A stretch of DNA of 46,450 nt from a virus, in the IMG/VR virus record IMGVR_UViG_3300025141_000180, positions 1 through 46,450 of that record, one strand, 5' to 3'. A program made the translations under genes and the position numbers. The notes under the pieces are model-generated. The model had not been told where the DNA came from, searched no databases, and worked only from the letters and a program-made list of their open reading frames with translations. The stretch's first letter is position 1. The number at the start of each line of letters is the position of its first letter. Positions 22,901 to 30,832 of the stretch are shown one piece after another.

Positions 22901-25900
22901 TAGCTCTGCTCGCAAGTAAGAGCGTCCCTCATCAGGTGCGTCGAAGGACCTAATCACAAGCCTTGGACCCTTCTCATCGTACCAGACAAGAGGGTTTCTC
23001 TTGTACTGAGACCCCCAGGCAACGGCCCGTGCGTCTGCCAACTCCATTACGCTCTCGACCTCTACTCCAGAAAGCCTTTCTTCTGCGAGCAACTGGTCAA
23101 CGAGGAGCCCTCTTTTCTTGAATCCATTAGCCATCAAGGTAACGTCAGGGGACCGAAGTGCCTTGGCCAGCCATCTAGCAACCTTGCCCTCACGACCCTC
23201 TGCTACCCTGCCTACCCACTGAGACAGGCTTTGGCCCACCCCAGGGGGAGCGTAGGCCTTTAGAGCGGCAGGAGCGTCTATACTGCCTCCTCTCACTATA
23301 GATGGCTTCCGCTTGATCTCTGCTGCGGCTTTCTCCAGGCTGGTAGCGATCTCATCGAGCGACTCCCGTGAGGCCTTAGTCACTGCTTTTTGTCTTGCTA
23401 TTTTAACCCTGGCTTGAGCCAGTGAGGTCTCTGCTGTTTTTAGCTTTAACGCTACCGTTCCTGCCTTGGGCTTTGCTAACCCTGGAACGTCTTTCCTGAG
23501 ATTGATCGCTACCTGTAGGTCTTTTTTTGCAGCGTTAAACGCCGAAAGAACACCAGCGCGGGCCTCGTTAAGAACCTCTGATTGCTCGATGATTGCCCGG
23601 TAGTTCGACAGGCGTATCTGCGCGTCCTTGAGCCCTCGGATATTCCGGTACCGTTTCGCCGCTTCAGCAAACGCAGGGTCCAGGTTCTTCATGGCCTTGT
23701 CCCAGTCACGAAGGTACTTGCTTAGGCCTGTTTTGTTTTTGCTGCCCTTGATTAAGATTCTAAGTTTAGTCCTTTCCTTTTCGATAGCCTTTTCTTTTTT
23801 CTTGTTGGCCCTGCGAAAGGCGTCTGCCTCCTCCCTGGCTGCGGCTTTCTTTCTTTTAATCGCCTCTTTCGCATAGTATGATTCTGGCTGAGTTGCCTTG
23901 GGAGGCATTGCCCCTGATGCCGCATCAGAGGCCTTGGTTTTTTTGGTTTTACGGGCAGGAGTTACGACAGAAGCGCCCAGGTCAATGAGTCTTTGTCTCG
24001 ATGCCCTAATCTCTGCGCTACGCGTGGCGATGTCTTGGGCTATTTGCTGGGCACGTATAAGCTCTGGGACGTTCTTCTTTTTGTTTATGTCGGCCCCGTC
24101 AATCTGCTTTTCGATGGCTAGTGTTACGGTGTCAAGGTCTTCGTCAACGGCCTTAAGGCTCACTCCTCTTTCCAGGTCGAAGGGGTTCTGTTTCTCCGGG
24201 TTCCAGCGCCTAGTGAATGGAGACTTCCAGGACTTGACTGACAGGGGAAGGTCCTCAAGTGGCATGTCTTTTAGGTACTGAAGATATATCTTGGATAGCT
24301 GCTCCAGTTCAGCCGCAGCCTCTGCCTCAATAATAACGGCCTCTGCAATGCGGGCCTTTGCAACGCGGTACTTTGCTTCCGCAAGCGCCTTCTGCTGAAC
24401 AAGCGCCACCTCTTCGGGGGTGCCTCCCTTTATTACAGTCGTTCCCCTTGTGTGTTCAAGGACCCCAATCCTTGACTTGGTATCAAGGATCTCGGCGGTG
24501 AGGCGCTCCTCGTCCTTGATGGCCTGGATGTATTCGTTGCGGATGATCTCCAGGTCGGCCTTGGCTGACTCATTAAAGCCAAGCTTCCGATGCACATTTA
24601 GGTTGTACGTGCCGGTTATCGCAGCGTTCTCAAGTTCCTTATTCAGGAAAGCCACAGCCTCTAGTGGGTCTTCAAACTTGTCCGCATCTCGCACCACCTT
24701 GGCCCACTTATTAAGAGACCTGGTTTTTACAAACGCGTTTCCCATCTCACTGATCTTGCCTATAGATCCAAGCCCCAGGCCTATGACACTAGGCTCCATA
24801 AAGACAACAGGCATCGCTAGAAGAATGTGGCTTGCCTGTCGGATTGTTCGGCTGGGGGGAGGTTTGTTGCCTGTCACCATCTCGTGGGCAGCCCTGATGG
24901 TGTTATCCATGTTTACGCCGATCTCCGGGTTGAAGATCAGGCTACCACCTGTGCGTAAATAAGTTAAAGACGGCTGGCTCCACATTTCTGGGATGGACTC
25001 CCCTATCCGTTCCAGCCCCACACTCAGAGTGTGCATAGGAACATGCACACTCTGAGAAGGGGCTGCATGTTCCTGCCCTCTCACCCAAGCGCCGAAAAGA
25101 GCACTCAAGGGAAAACCTGCGCGGGTCAGATAAGCTAGAGGAGACTCTGTCTCTATGTGCATCTTGCCCCAGTAGGGCTGCTCATGGGCTGCTATTGGGA
25201 GCATAACAGCAGCCAGAGCTTTCATAGGTCCAGGCAAGTTGGGGTTGTTCATTAGCCAGGTGTCCTGGCTGTCCTTCCAGAGCAGGACCTTTCCTCTACC
25301 CATATTGTAGATAGCAAGAAGCTTATCGCCTGCCCATATCTCTGCCCGTTCCTGCAGGACCTTGGTCGCCTCGAACTTCTCAACCTCGGTCATAGTGGCA
25401 AGATCCTCTGCGTTGTCTGCCGCTAGTCGGTCGAATCTCGACTGAATGAGCTTGTGTCTTATTTTTGATGCGTTTAGTCCTGTCTTGCCTGGGCCTGTAA
25501 GGCGCGTGTAGGGGGCCTGTAGGTCTAGCATTGCTGCTGGGTCGCCTAGTAGGTACCTATAATAGTCCTGCATGCGGTAGTACGGTCCTGAGTAAAACTT
25601 ACCAGGATTGGCCAGCTTGATACGCATGTTCTGAGCCCATTCAGATGTAGAGACATCCGCGTGACCATAAAGCCCTGGCTTTCCAGCCTTGCGGGCCTCT
25701 ACTTCTTCTCCCTGGTTCCTAACGAAGGCCTGCCAGGACTCGGCTTCCATCACCTTGGCGAGTTCTTCCAGGAGGATCTTGTCTACGATGTCGCCGTTTT
25801 CTAGCCTCTCTACTTCAGCTTCTGCCTCTTCAGGGAGCGCGACAGGCTGGCCAAGGGCTGACCATCTAGCCGACCACAGGTCTCGTATAATCAAAGCGAT

Positions 25901-27604
25901 GCCGTTTTCGATCCATTCTTCCGGCATCTCTTTTTGTATTAAAGGAAGGTCATTAACTATGAACTGAATAATCCCTTCGGGGGTAAAGTCGTTTCCACCC
26001 TTTCTGGCCTTCACCATGTCGATCCACTTCCGCCGATCCTCTTCAGGCATCTTCAGGATGATTCCGATTAAGCCTTCAGCCTGCTCCTTGTTGAGAACGG
26101 CCATTGAATCCTGAGTTGCAAGTTCTGCTTCGAGGTTCTCCTCAAAGGTCATTTTAGCAAACAGGTTCGGGTTTTCCCTCTCTAAGGCCTCCATTGCTTG
26201 CTCGCGGCTTTCCCCGAACCGATCCTCGCGCTCCTTCATGCGGGCCTTCATTTCGTCTTCGCGCTTCTTGTCTTCCTCGGTATACTCCCAGGACTGAAAT
26301 CCCCAGTACCCTTCCGTTTCAGAGGACCAGCCACGACCCATTGCTCTCAGTTTAAGGTGCTTTAGGTAGTCTGGCTCATCCTTCTTGAGCTTCTCTTGCT
26401 CCTCCTGGCTTATGCCTTCCAGCCTGTCTTTGGCCTCTTCTGGTGTAAGGTCCCGAAGTGCTTCTATCTTTTCTTCTTCAATAGTAAGGCCCCAGTCGCC
26501 GCCTTTGTACTGATCCCTGAAGTCTCTTAGGGCCAGTGCCACGGCATCCTTTGAAAGCCCTCTTTTCTTAAGCCCTTCAACGTAGTCATACTCGTCGCGG
26601 TTAGTTGGGTAGGTAAGCTTGCTTCCTACCAGCCCTACGCGTGCCCTTCCCGCACGGCCCAGGTAGTAGGACACTGCGTCCTTTACGTTGCCTGTGGTGC
26701 GCCCTGCCGACTGTGTCCCTAAATGAAACCGAGTTCCTCTCTCGAATGTGTTTGACTTCGTGAACTCCTCCCAGGCTTTCTTTGGAATGTCAGCACGGAG
26801 CTTGCCCCACTTGAAGGGCCAGACGGTTGTTGAGTCTTCCAGAGAGCCTTCTTTGGCCCTGCTCGCCGGGGAGAAAGCCCTGGACGGGACGTGCGTAGCC
26901 AGGGTTACGGCTGCGTCTGTCAGTGGGTCGAGTAGCTTTGGATTAGGGACAGGAACGTTTAGACCCACCTCTACCGTTTCTTCTTTTTCGGGAACCCCTG
27001 GGTCAAGGTCAGGGGCGTCATACGGGGTGTGCGCGGCACTGCTGTGGGCGTTGGTGTACCAGGAGCCCCATAGCTTTCCGTAGTCTCTTACAGCGTCGAT
27101 GGACGCGCTGGCTGTGCCTCTGCCTAAAACCCCAAGGCCTGTGCCCAGGGCTGCGCCTGCGGCCATGCCTGGCAGGCCTCCTACTATGCCTACCCCTGCT
27201 CCCATAACCCCGGTCCCTATTGGCATGTACTTTTCAAAGGTCTTCTGGAGCCCTGGGGTCTCTCCGATCCTTTCCATTACCTGTTTGTCTTGGTCTTCCT
27301 GAATAGCGTTGAATCTTTCTATCCACTTCTCTCTTCGCTCTGCCTTTGTTCCCGTGACCAGGGCAGGATCCCACATCTCGATCTCTGGTATGTTTGAACC
27401 ATAGTCGATAAGAAGTGAAGCCCCGCCAGGTGTCTCAAGTCCTCTAAGACCTGCGTTCTCAAACGCTTCCTGCTGACGTGCGAGCGCGACATCCGTCGCC
27501 TCTTCCATAAGGGCACCAGCTTTGGCCTCTTCGTTTGCCTGCGCGACCTCTTCGTCGGTAGGACCGAGAGGGTCAGCCGCCTCCTGGGGGGACGGGTCGG
27601 CCAT
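17000..27604 (-). CDS. giant polyvalent-type internal virion protein with zincin domain (3534 aa)
   Basis: The longest gene here, 23 percent of the window, translated from an ATG that overlaps the upstream TAA. Visible parts: Gly/Ala-rich hydrophobic stretch about 129-168; Lys/Glu/Ala coiled coils about 1040-1440; a helical domain about 1674-1860 (EAGKGILEMASGDIPLARRI, later MPTIDTWVMKAFGY) resembling one I recall as DUF7178; zinc metallopeptidase motif HELGH at 2227-2231 with a likely third ligand in EELFVDAW (2275-2282); a hydrophobic segment near 3325-3350. Such size and mosaic fit polyvalent proteins, injected with phage DNA to protect or enable it. It is not obviously an N4-type virion RNA polymerase. 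The other parts I cannot name. Confidence 0.85.
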   Translation of the reverse strand: MADPSPQEAADPLGPTDEEVAQANEEAKAGALMEEATDVALARQQEAFENAGLRGLETPGGASLLIDYGSNIPEIEMWDPALVTGTKAERREKWIERFNAIQEDQDKQVMERIGETPGLQKTFEKYMPIGTGVMGAGVGIVGGLPGMAAGAALGTGLGVLGRGTASASIDAVRDYGKLWGSWYTNAHSSAAHTPYDAPDLDPGVPEKEETVEVGLNVPVPNPKLLDPLTDAAVTLATHVPSRAFSPASRAKEGSLEDSTTVWPFKWGKLRADIPKKAWEEFTKSNTFERGTRFHLGTQSAGRTTGNVKDAVSYYLGRAGRARVGLVGSKLTYPTNRDEYDYVEGLKKRGLSKDAVALALRDFRDQYKGGDWGLTIEEEKIEALRDLTPEEAKDRLEGISQEEQEKLKKDEPDYLKHLKLRAMGRGWSSETEGYWGFQSWEYTEEDKKREDEMKARMKEREDRFGESREQAMEALERENPNLFAKMTFEENLEAELATQDSMAVLNKEQAEGLIGIILKMPEEDRRKWIDMVKARKGGNDFTPEGIIQFIVNDLPLIQKEMPEEWIENGIALIIRDLWSARWSALGQPVALPEEAEAEVERLENGDIVDKILLEELAKVMEAESWQAFVRNQGEEVEARKAGKPGLYGHADVSTSEWAQNMRIKLANPGKFYSGPYYRMQDYYRYLLGDPAAMLDLQAPYTRLTGPGKTGLNASKIRHKLIQSRFDRLAADNAEDLATMTEVEKFEATKVLQERAEIWAGDKLLAIYNMGRGKVLLWKDSQDTWLMNNPNLPGPMKALAAVMLPIAAHEQPYWGKMHIETESPLAYLTRAGFPLSALFGAWVRGQEHAAPSQSVHVPMHTLSVGLERIGESIPEMWSQPSLTYLRTGGSLIFNPEIGVNMDNTIRAAHEMVTGNKPPPSRTIRQASHILLAMPVVFMEPSVIGLGLGSIGKISEMGNAFVKTRSLNKWAKVVRDADKFEDPLEAVAFLNKELENAAITGTYNLNVHRKLGFNESAKADLEIIRNEYIQAIKDEERLTAEILDTKSRIGVLEHTRGTTVIKGGTPEEVALVQQKALAEAKYRVAKARIAEAVIIEAEAAAELEQLSKIYLQYLKDMPLEDLPLSVKSWKSPFTRRWNPEKQNPFDLERGVSLKAVDEDLDTVTLAIEKQIDGADINKKKNVPELIRAQQIAQDIATRSAEIRASRQRLIDLGASVVTPARKTKKTKASDAASGAMPPKATQPESYYAKEAIKRKKAAAREEADAFRRANKKKEKAIEKERTKLRILIKGSKNKTGLSKYLRDWDKAMKNLDPAFAEAAKRYRNIRGLKDAQIRLSNYRAIIEQSEVLNEARAGVLSAFNAAKKDLQVAINLRKDVPGLAKPKAGTVALKLKTAETSLAQARVKIARQKAVTKASRESLDEIATSLEKAAAEIKRKPSIVRGGSIDAPAALKAYAPPGVGQSLSQWVGRVAEGREGKVARWLAKALRSPDVTLMANGFKKRGLLVDQLLAEERLSGVEVESVMELADARAVAWGSQYKRNPLVWYDEKGPRLVIRSFDAPDEGRSYLRAELDMLDESDYLFSMKKRNERYAFRSGKFSGAPRVRGINYKGLSPRDARQRFYDTPVRGPSPGKRINAKGEEKDILGPILGEPMRKEKDLDALRNRLINFTEAGIDSRFWYREAGKGILEMASGDIPLARRIAAVISELSPQKSVRENVLQAVRAIQAMDKGENPQHLITILNQASKTRTGTLQKVINAYERGEALGPKVGAFKDDLLRYIDPEVVSDMPTIDTWVMKAFGYAGGSPDPGQQKFIKRIIEDIRDHLNKKVKHGEEEWSNDQVQAAMWVATRDLDPRYASQSNYDIVDGMKDTGLWMTLESKPGSNTDHLQELFKADWRKQLEFHAEVMSILKTPEGRDVLALELGPLPIQRIGTLGLYQGDYSPGSAVILALGRSTGDDQHILTKEGHALANMYAVANAILLRQKALAWHTRYQRAGLSKGKSNGIRLDLKERTPTHEELDDLSKALVDQYGTKAAQSIAVVGTPDGVHLLNLEYEGIKNLDFQRDVNAIANRVFGERITNPIEKRNFRSQTGYKENDWRANPNGEDFLKWLEEGDGDKFKGHGREAREAVERVLRRYDPSIVAAQKRIADREGWTFNQALGERWRAKGGEQALTEAAPISTPKTLLQSEEGTIKGATVFPEGVGSDAQKIIYLFKYKDPSNPGFDVSTVLHELGHVFRRDLIGEEKKAVETWIGKTLKKTGRAAEKDAQGNFVWNREAEELFVDAWLVWLQKGKAPTKSLQGAFHYFSRWLKGVYQTVEDNFQLDPSIENAFADLLQLKRHPDDMGRILDQAKFSKSLDERYGRATVMKFIEEVGGPEGRIIEEATGREPSVITLRGEYVAAPESYGLNKRYLTDADIDEMLDAPSRIFDADNPGAAEWRAAAAAGLRARMMDGTTTGVIPPYPWKGKDLSGEAVDVVEDVLASWTPSDLTMIREKGKRNTWGRDRPQIEGGVVMPATQGTALLKPARAFKAEPLSPARTSKLQDAVEMLSNFAKSHMAQEAGLLPAKAIDRQIKAMIGPYGGGTSITAAVKQPIRNFIRKFRPVFHPDVSNYSEYSKLVYDAMKQVDNMLDRTSKDVIDITTWSRNPIDTLIRYVSTTDAIEINRYKAGSSEFATGATKALATARTVARPSVIEYTWMNVSDQDMFTQFRRWALGLMADEAGIAELKDSKILNGLARAFLPRSGPAIPDAAIATMKDTIINALRQDIDFRSLQRTIYFQANKPSSKGGFGEASGYAAKINESYLINRRGGTVPFDEAAKLKDRSHLEIVDPRSTAQMIDIVTSGAIMFRFNRIFRRAVGGNITAKNAENVTKYLSGLVGEIKTQKEYEEVFLTLERLGMPARNRLAKGKIGLKSVDLIKDLRALDRSVETSVFIPRHLFDVVEGKMDKFVRQLNAYHAVAPTIAEVFPSLRSVSPSALGRAAKINMTVGVGVLRPWYMVNDYAGNNAQLFQRMGVAETARQSSRNLPGYLPVYGKYATLAMSRMAEETRKNVPILRPMVEALFDPDLQAIWSGRKGFMQSSTTTPRVMSYSEARERLMQVAIETQVSEELLQGVSRWTRANPLLAKSDDSWKAWVSSLGPKGKRGLSNMQGDIYDHVQWAQQQQRAMLWLDIWRRTGDTAQADKAVKDAFYSWKHGFAQMEAGFLAQFNIPFYRWWRLAWWQANMALMEPFVKPSGAYMKKALYSGNEIDQYRKQIMLMHGIPYWYQEDYKVQSDTTRTALDDLIAMRVPKWMRGGTYPFIHRPISNERMMWEMAHGRPAFTDIAQAWSPMSAIDTMRVALMPAVISGTLAVYMAKMVSEGKDPAVIPADFYEAGIIDPIMSFTGPFVQTIVEPAFRQHLDPLATKIYPRKRMSNEEVITWKFISQNLLPGNMMPNQDKDGYYVQNPLTVLMLRLFIPQYGSNLPLAIRTLYDSPVAEQGMDAQMIYGLKRLFRWGVEYPYNPNLEFARDIDRMSKMAEHLAEQQEAATTKPQPGFR
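25013..25074. repeat. nested inverted repeat inside the giant gene
   Basis: CAGCCCC (25013-25019) pairs with GGGGCTG (25059-25065), and CTCAGAGTGTGCAT (25023-25036) pairs perfectly with ATGCACACTCTGAG (25043-25056), leaving a 6-base loop and a 3/2 internal loop. AGGAACATGCA (25037-25047) also pairs perfectly with TGCATGTTCCT (25064-25074), an alternative fold. It lies within codons about 844-864, encoding around SQSVHVPMHTLSVG. Far too regular for ordinary coding sequence. Confidence 0.9.
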
Positions 27605-29214
27605 TACCGGGTGACCTTCTGCTTGTCTATCGCCGTTTGAGCTATCTTTTTAGCAAGTATCGCCAGTGCGGGATCAACTACCTCTTCTATTTCTGTAACC
27701 GCTTCTGGAATGACATTGGTTTTGTTGTCTTGCTCGCCTCCTACTATTTTTGTAGTGGCACTGGACAGGTCAGCCGACTCCTGTTTCCTTTCTCCTTTCT
27801 TTAGCTCCTTTTTAATCTGCTTGTACAACAGCTTCTGTTGCGTGGGGTCCAACCCTTCAAGGGCTTGCAGGTCCTCGACGGTGCTGCCGGGGATCCTCTG
27901 CATCTTTTCAGTCCACTTCTTAAGATTCTTCTTAGTGGCCCCTTCTTTTGCTCTCCCAAATGATTTGAAGATGTCGTCCATTGGAATATCGCGCTCGTAC
28001 ATTACCTCTGCTTTAGGGTTCGCACGAGGCCCTTGCACATACTCAAGATCAACTTCACCTATTGTCTTTGGCCCCTGGCGTTTACCGGCACCTTCTATCA
28101 ATGAGTCCAAGAAGGCTCGGTTTAGGCCTTCGGTTCTGGCTTTGGCCTCTTCCGATCCTCCACCAGAAGCTATCGGAACTTGCGAAGTCATAGCAGTAGC
28201 TATCTGAGCGCTTACGGGATTGTCGATTTCTCTCATTTCCTTGACCATTGGCTTCATTACATCTGTGAAAAAAGCCTTGATTGACGCTTTTTCGGTTGAC
28301 GAAGCGGCGTCGGAGGCACGACTCATGTGTTCATTGGCCATCGCAAGAGCCTCGTCCGCTTGTTTTTCCCTAGTGGCTGCTAGGCGTTCCGAAGCCGCGC
28401 CTACGTCTTTTCCTAGACTATCATAGGCGCTGGAAAATCCGGTGGGCACTTGGGCCCAACCAGGTGCGTTTGTATAATCGTTTACTCCCTTGTGAATCCA
28501 TGATCTTAGCGATTCCGGGGCTAGTCCAAGATGGGACTCCACACGGGAAATCAAAGCCTCCTGCTGCTTGGCGTCCACACCCCTGATAAGGCCACCCTGA
28601 TTTTTGAACAGACTGTTGAGTAGAGCCGTTGACGAACCCGTGGCCCCTGCGGAGGGGAGAGGGGAACCGCTGCTGATTCGCGTCCGCCATCCGGGGACAC
28701 TCTGTCCTGTTGACGACGCCGCACCATTGATGTCGGCGTCATTTTCTGTAAGCCATTGCTGAAAGTTCTTCTCTCCCAAATCACTTAGCTCTTCAGGGAA
28801 CCTGCTCATCAGGGCGGCGTCAAAGGCACCTGTCATCGCATTTCCCATGGCCTCCGCGAACTTGCCTTTCAATCCAAGTTTCGACCTGATGTATACACCG
28901 CCAAGAGCGCCGTAGAGCCCTACAAGCTGGGATGCCATCTGGCGCTCTGCGGTAGCAGATAGCTTCTCCCCCCTTGCCTTTGCCTCCGCCTGTGCTCGCT
29001 TATACTGCAACTGGGCTTTCTCCCAGTCAATAATCATATCCTGCGCCTCAAGGGCGTAGGCTATCGTGTCGCCTGGTGGGACAGGGCGCGGGCTGCGGAT
29101 ACCCTGGGATTCGTCCAAGGCCGCTGTTCTTGCTAGGCGCATGTGGAGCTTCCAGGCCAGCTTTCTATTGGCGGCCCGCACCTTCATCTCGTAGTCTGTA
29201 AACCGTTCTGCCAT
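27604..29214 (-). CDS. internal virion protein (536 aa)
   Basis: The ATG follows AAGGAGCGACCATA. The 536-residue product is mainly helical, with a basic N-terminal helix (MKVRAANRKLAWKLHMRLAR), then an Ala/Gly-rich segment (QLVGLYGALGGVYIRSKLGL) around residue 100 and a following AMGNAMTGAFDAALMSRFPE. A Ser/Gly-rich linker and charged helices form the rest. It directly precedes the giant protein and is 1 base overlapped with it, so both are likely components of the ejected internal core. The RFPEEL segment recurs, at about 80 percent DNA identity over 77 bases, in the gene at 41196-41816. Confidence 0.75.
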   Translation of the reverse strand: MAERFTDYEMKVRAANRKLAWKLHMRLARTAALDESQGIRSPRPVPPGDTIAYALEAQDMIIDWEKAQLQYKRAQAEAKARGEKLSATAERQMASQLVGLYGALGGVYIRSKLGLKGKFAEAMGNAMTGAFDAALMSRFPEELSDLGEKNFQQWLTENDADINGAASSTGQSVPGWRTRISSGSPLPSAGATGSSTALLNSLFKNQGGLIRGVDAKQQEALISRVESHLGLAPESLRSWIHKGVNDYTNAPGWAQVPTGFSSAYDSLGKDVGAASERLAATREKQADEALAMANEHMSRASDAASSTEKASIKAFFTDVMKPMVKEMREIDNPVSAQIATAMTSQVPIASGGGSEEAKARTEGLNRAFLDSLIEGAGKRQGPKTIGEVDLEYVQGPRANPKAEVMYERDIPMDDIFKSFGRAKEGATKKNLKKWTEKMQRIPGSTVEDLQALEGLDPTQQKLLYKQIKKELKKGERKQESADLSSATTKIVGGEQDNKTNVIPEAVTEIEEVVDPALAILAKKIAQTAIDKQKVTR

Positions 29215-29226
29215 TATGGTCGCTCC

Positions 29227-29949
29227 TTATAAATAGCCCTGGATGGTACCGTCAGCGTTGTAGAGGGGGGTGCGTTGCTGGTCTCCAGTACCGCCTACCG
29301 CGCCCCAAATAGCCTTGGTTCTTGCTGCTTTTGCTTGCGCGTCGGTTAAATCTTCTACGCCGCTTTTAGGCATATCACGCGCCGTTTCTACCTTGCCTAC
29401 GACGTTTGCCGCCTTGGCAATGGTGCTGGGGTCAAGGGCTCTTGCCATCCGGGCCGCGTTGGCTGCATCATCTTTGCCTTCTCGCGCAGCTATTTGCTGA
29501 CTAAGCTGATTGATCATCTGCTTCTTGTACTGTGCCTGCTGGTCACTATGTTGGGCGATGGCCTGGTGAGCCGCTGATATGCTCTTACGCCCACGGGCCT
29601 GGGCGTCTTTCATGGCTGCCTGCGTCTGGGCCGCCTGCCAAGGCGCTCCCTCGGCAGTGGTCATTAAAGCACGGGCGGTCTGCCCTGTCTCTGGTGTCCT
29701 GGTAAGGCCCATGTACTTCTGGACCTCCTGGCGCGAAAGCCCAAGGCCTTCATTCATCCATTTTTCCATTAACTGGTTGCGCTGATTCATAAGGTTCGCA
29801 AGCTCAGGGTCACCCTCCGTAGCGAGACCGTAAACAAACCCTGCAACAAGACCAGCAACGGCAAGAGGCCATACGCCTGTGGAGAGCCCTGCTACGCCTA
29901 GATGCGCCGTCTTACTTAATACGCCTTCCCAGTCCATAGAGCTTGCCAT
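29227..29949 (-). CDS. internal virion protein with N-terminal membrane segments (240 aa)
   Basis: The ATG follows TAGGAGACATC. 240 residues: hydrophobic stretch about residues 17-45 (GVAGLSTGVWPLAVAGLVAG) that could cross a membrane, then a long Gln/Ala/Lys-rich helical region (HQAIAQHSDQQAQYKKQMIN), and a short C-terminal segment TPLYNADGTIQGYL. This layout matches small internal or ejection proteins of podoviruses that help form the DNA channel. It opens the set of three internal-type proteins ahead of the giant gene. The assignment rests on composition and position. Confidence 0.72.
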   Translation of the reverse strand: MASSMDWEGVLSKTAHLGVAGLSTGVWPLAVAGLVAGFVYGLATEGDPELANLMNQRNQLMEKWMNEGLGLSRQEVQKYMGLTRTPETGQTARALMTTAEGAPWQAAQTQAAMKDAQARGRKSISAAHQAIAQHSDQQAQYKKQMINQLSQQIAAREGKDDAANAARMARALDPSTIAKAANVVGKVETARDMPKSGVEDLTDAQAKAARTKAIWGAVGGTGDQQRTPLYNADGTIQGYL

Positions 29950-29957
29950 GATGTCTC

Positions 29958-30824
29958 CTACTTAAACGCAATGTATTTCATATTTCTAACACGCACACGG
30001 GTATGCGGTGATTCGGACCACATCTTTATAGTTGCACTGTACCACTCTGGCGAAGCCTCTGTATTCCTGAAGTCCACTGAGTTGTTGGCCACAGGGTCGT
30101 TAGAGACCCAAAGGTAATGCCCTGACCAGGTCCTGTCCCTCATCCTGAATCTCTGCGGCCATTCAAAGACTTGTCCGTCAATATCGCTCTCTGAACCTAG
30201 CCTCCCTGGCGGGACTGTAGCCGTGGGGTCCTCGCCTACGCTTCCCTCTACTATGCGAAACTGGGCCGTGATGTTCTTGTCCTCCTCATCTCTTAAAATC
30301 GACCCGTTCCTTACCAAAAACAGCTTCATTCCTCCCCCGCGAGTTATAGAAGACCCCGTCTGAGGTTGATCGTTCCCAACAAACACCTGCCAGGTGAAGC
30401 AGATGGCGCTAGGCCTGTAGGGTAACTGAAACGTGATTCCTGCTCCTGGAATCTCGATGAAGTCCGCATTTGGTTGCGTGAAGGGGTTAGCCCCGTTTGC
30501 GTAGAGTTCGGAGAAGAAGTCAAGGTTGGCCGTCGCTCCCTGCTGCCCCCATCGGGTAAGAGAACCTGGGGCGATCTGCTCTTCGGTGATTAGCTGCTCT
30601 TCTCCCCATCCGCCTCCGGTTCCTGGAGCGAGCGGGGCATCTCGCAGGTTAGCGTCATCCATCCATCCGTTGACCATCTCAAAGGATGGGAGGATGTCCC
30701 GTCCTGCGAGCCCGCCAACCCCTGCTGTGGGCGCTTCCGCCTTGTAGTAGGTATCGGAAACCGTGTCGCCCGAAGGGGTGTCGCCGTTTGCGAAGTCTGG
30801 CAGGTTGGGTTGAATAATGGCCAT
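29958..30824 (-). CDS. appendage/structural protein (288 aa)
   Basis: The ATG follows TAGGAGCCGTC. 288 residues, beta-rich after an extended acidic N-terminus (MAIIQPNLPDFANGDTPSGD). Aromatic-rich strands (ICFTWQVFVGNDQPQTGSS; RFRMRDRTWSGHYLWVSND) and a terminal MKYIAFK are typical of virion surface domains. It has no coil or enzymatic motif. It lies third after the nozzle-like gene, in a run of three similarly sized proteins, so a tail appendage or spike-associated protein is likely. No direct family recognition. Confidence 0.7.
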   Translation of the reverse strand: MAIIQPNLPDFANGDTPSGDTVSDTYYKAEAPTAGVGGLAGRDILPSFEMVNGWMDDANLRDAPLAPGTGGGWGEEQLITEEQIAPGSLTRWGQQGATANLDFFSELYANGANPFTQPNADFIEIPGAGITFQLPYRPSAICFTWQVFVGNDQPQTGSSITRGGGMKLFLVRNGSILRDEEDKNITAQFRIVEGSVGEDPTATVPPGRLGSESDIDGQVFEWPQRFRMRDRTWSGHYLWVSNDPVANNSVDFRNTEASPEWYSATIKMWSESPHTRVRVRNMKYIAFK

Positions 30825-30832
30825 GACGGCTC

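Noticed and set aside
17000-27604. The giant protein as an N4-type virion RNA polymerase, suggested by similar length (about 3,500 residues).
   Set aside because: I found no clear T7/N4-type polymerase motifs (for example the TxxGR and RxxxKxxxFxYG patterns). Metallopeptidase and coiled-coil parts dominate. An HHpred search would settle it.
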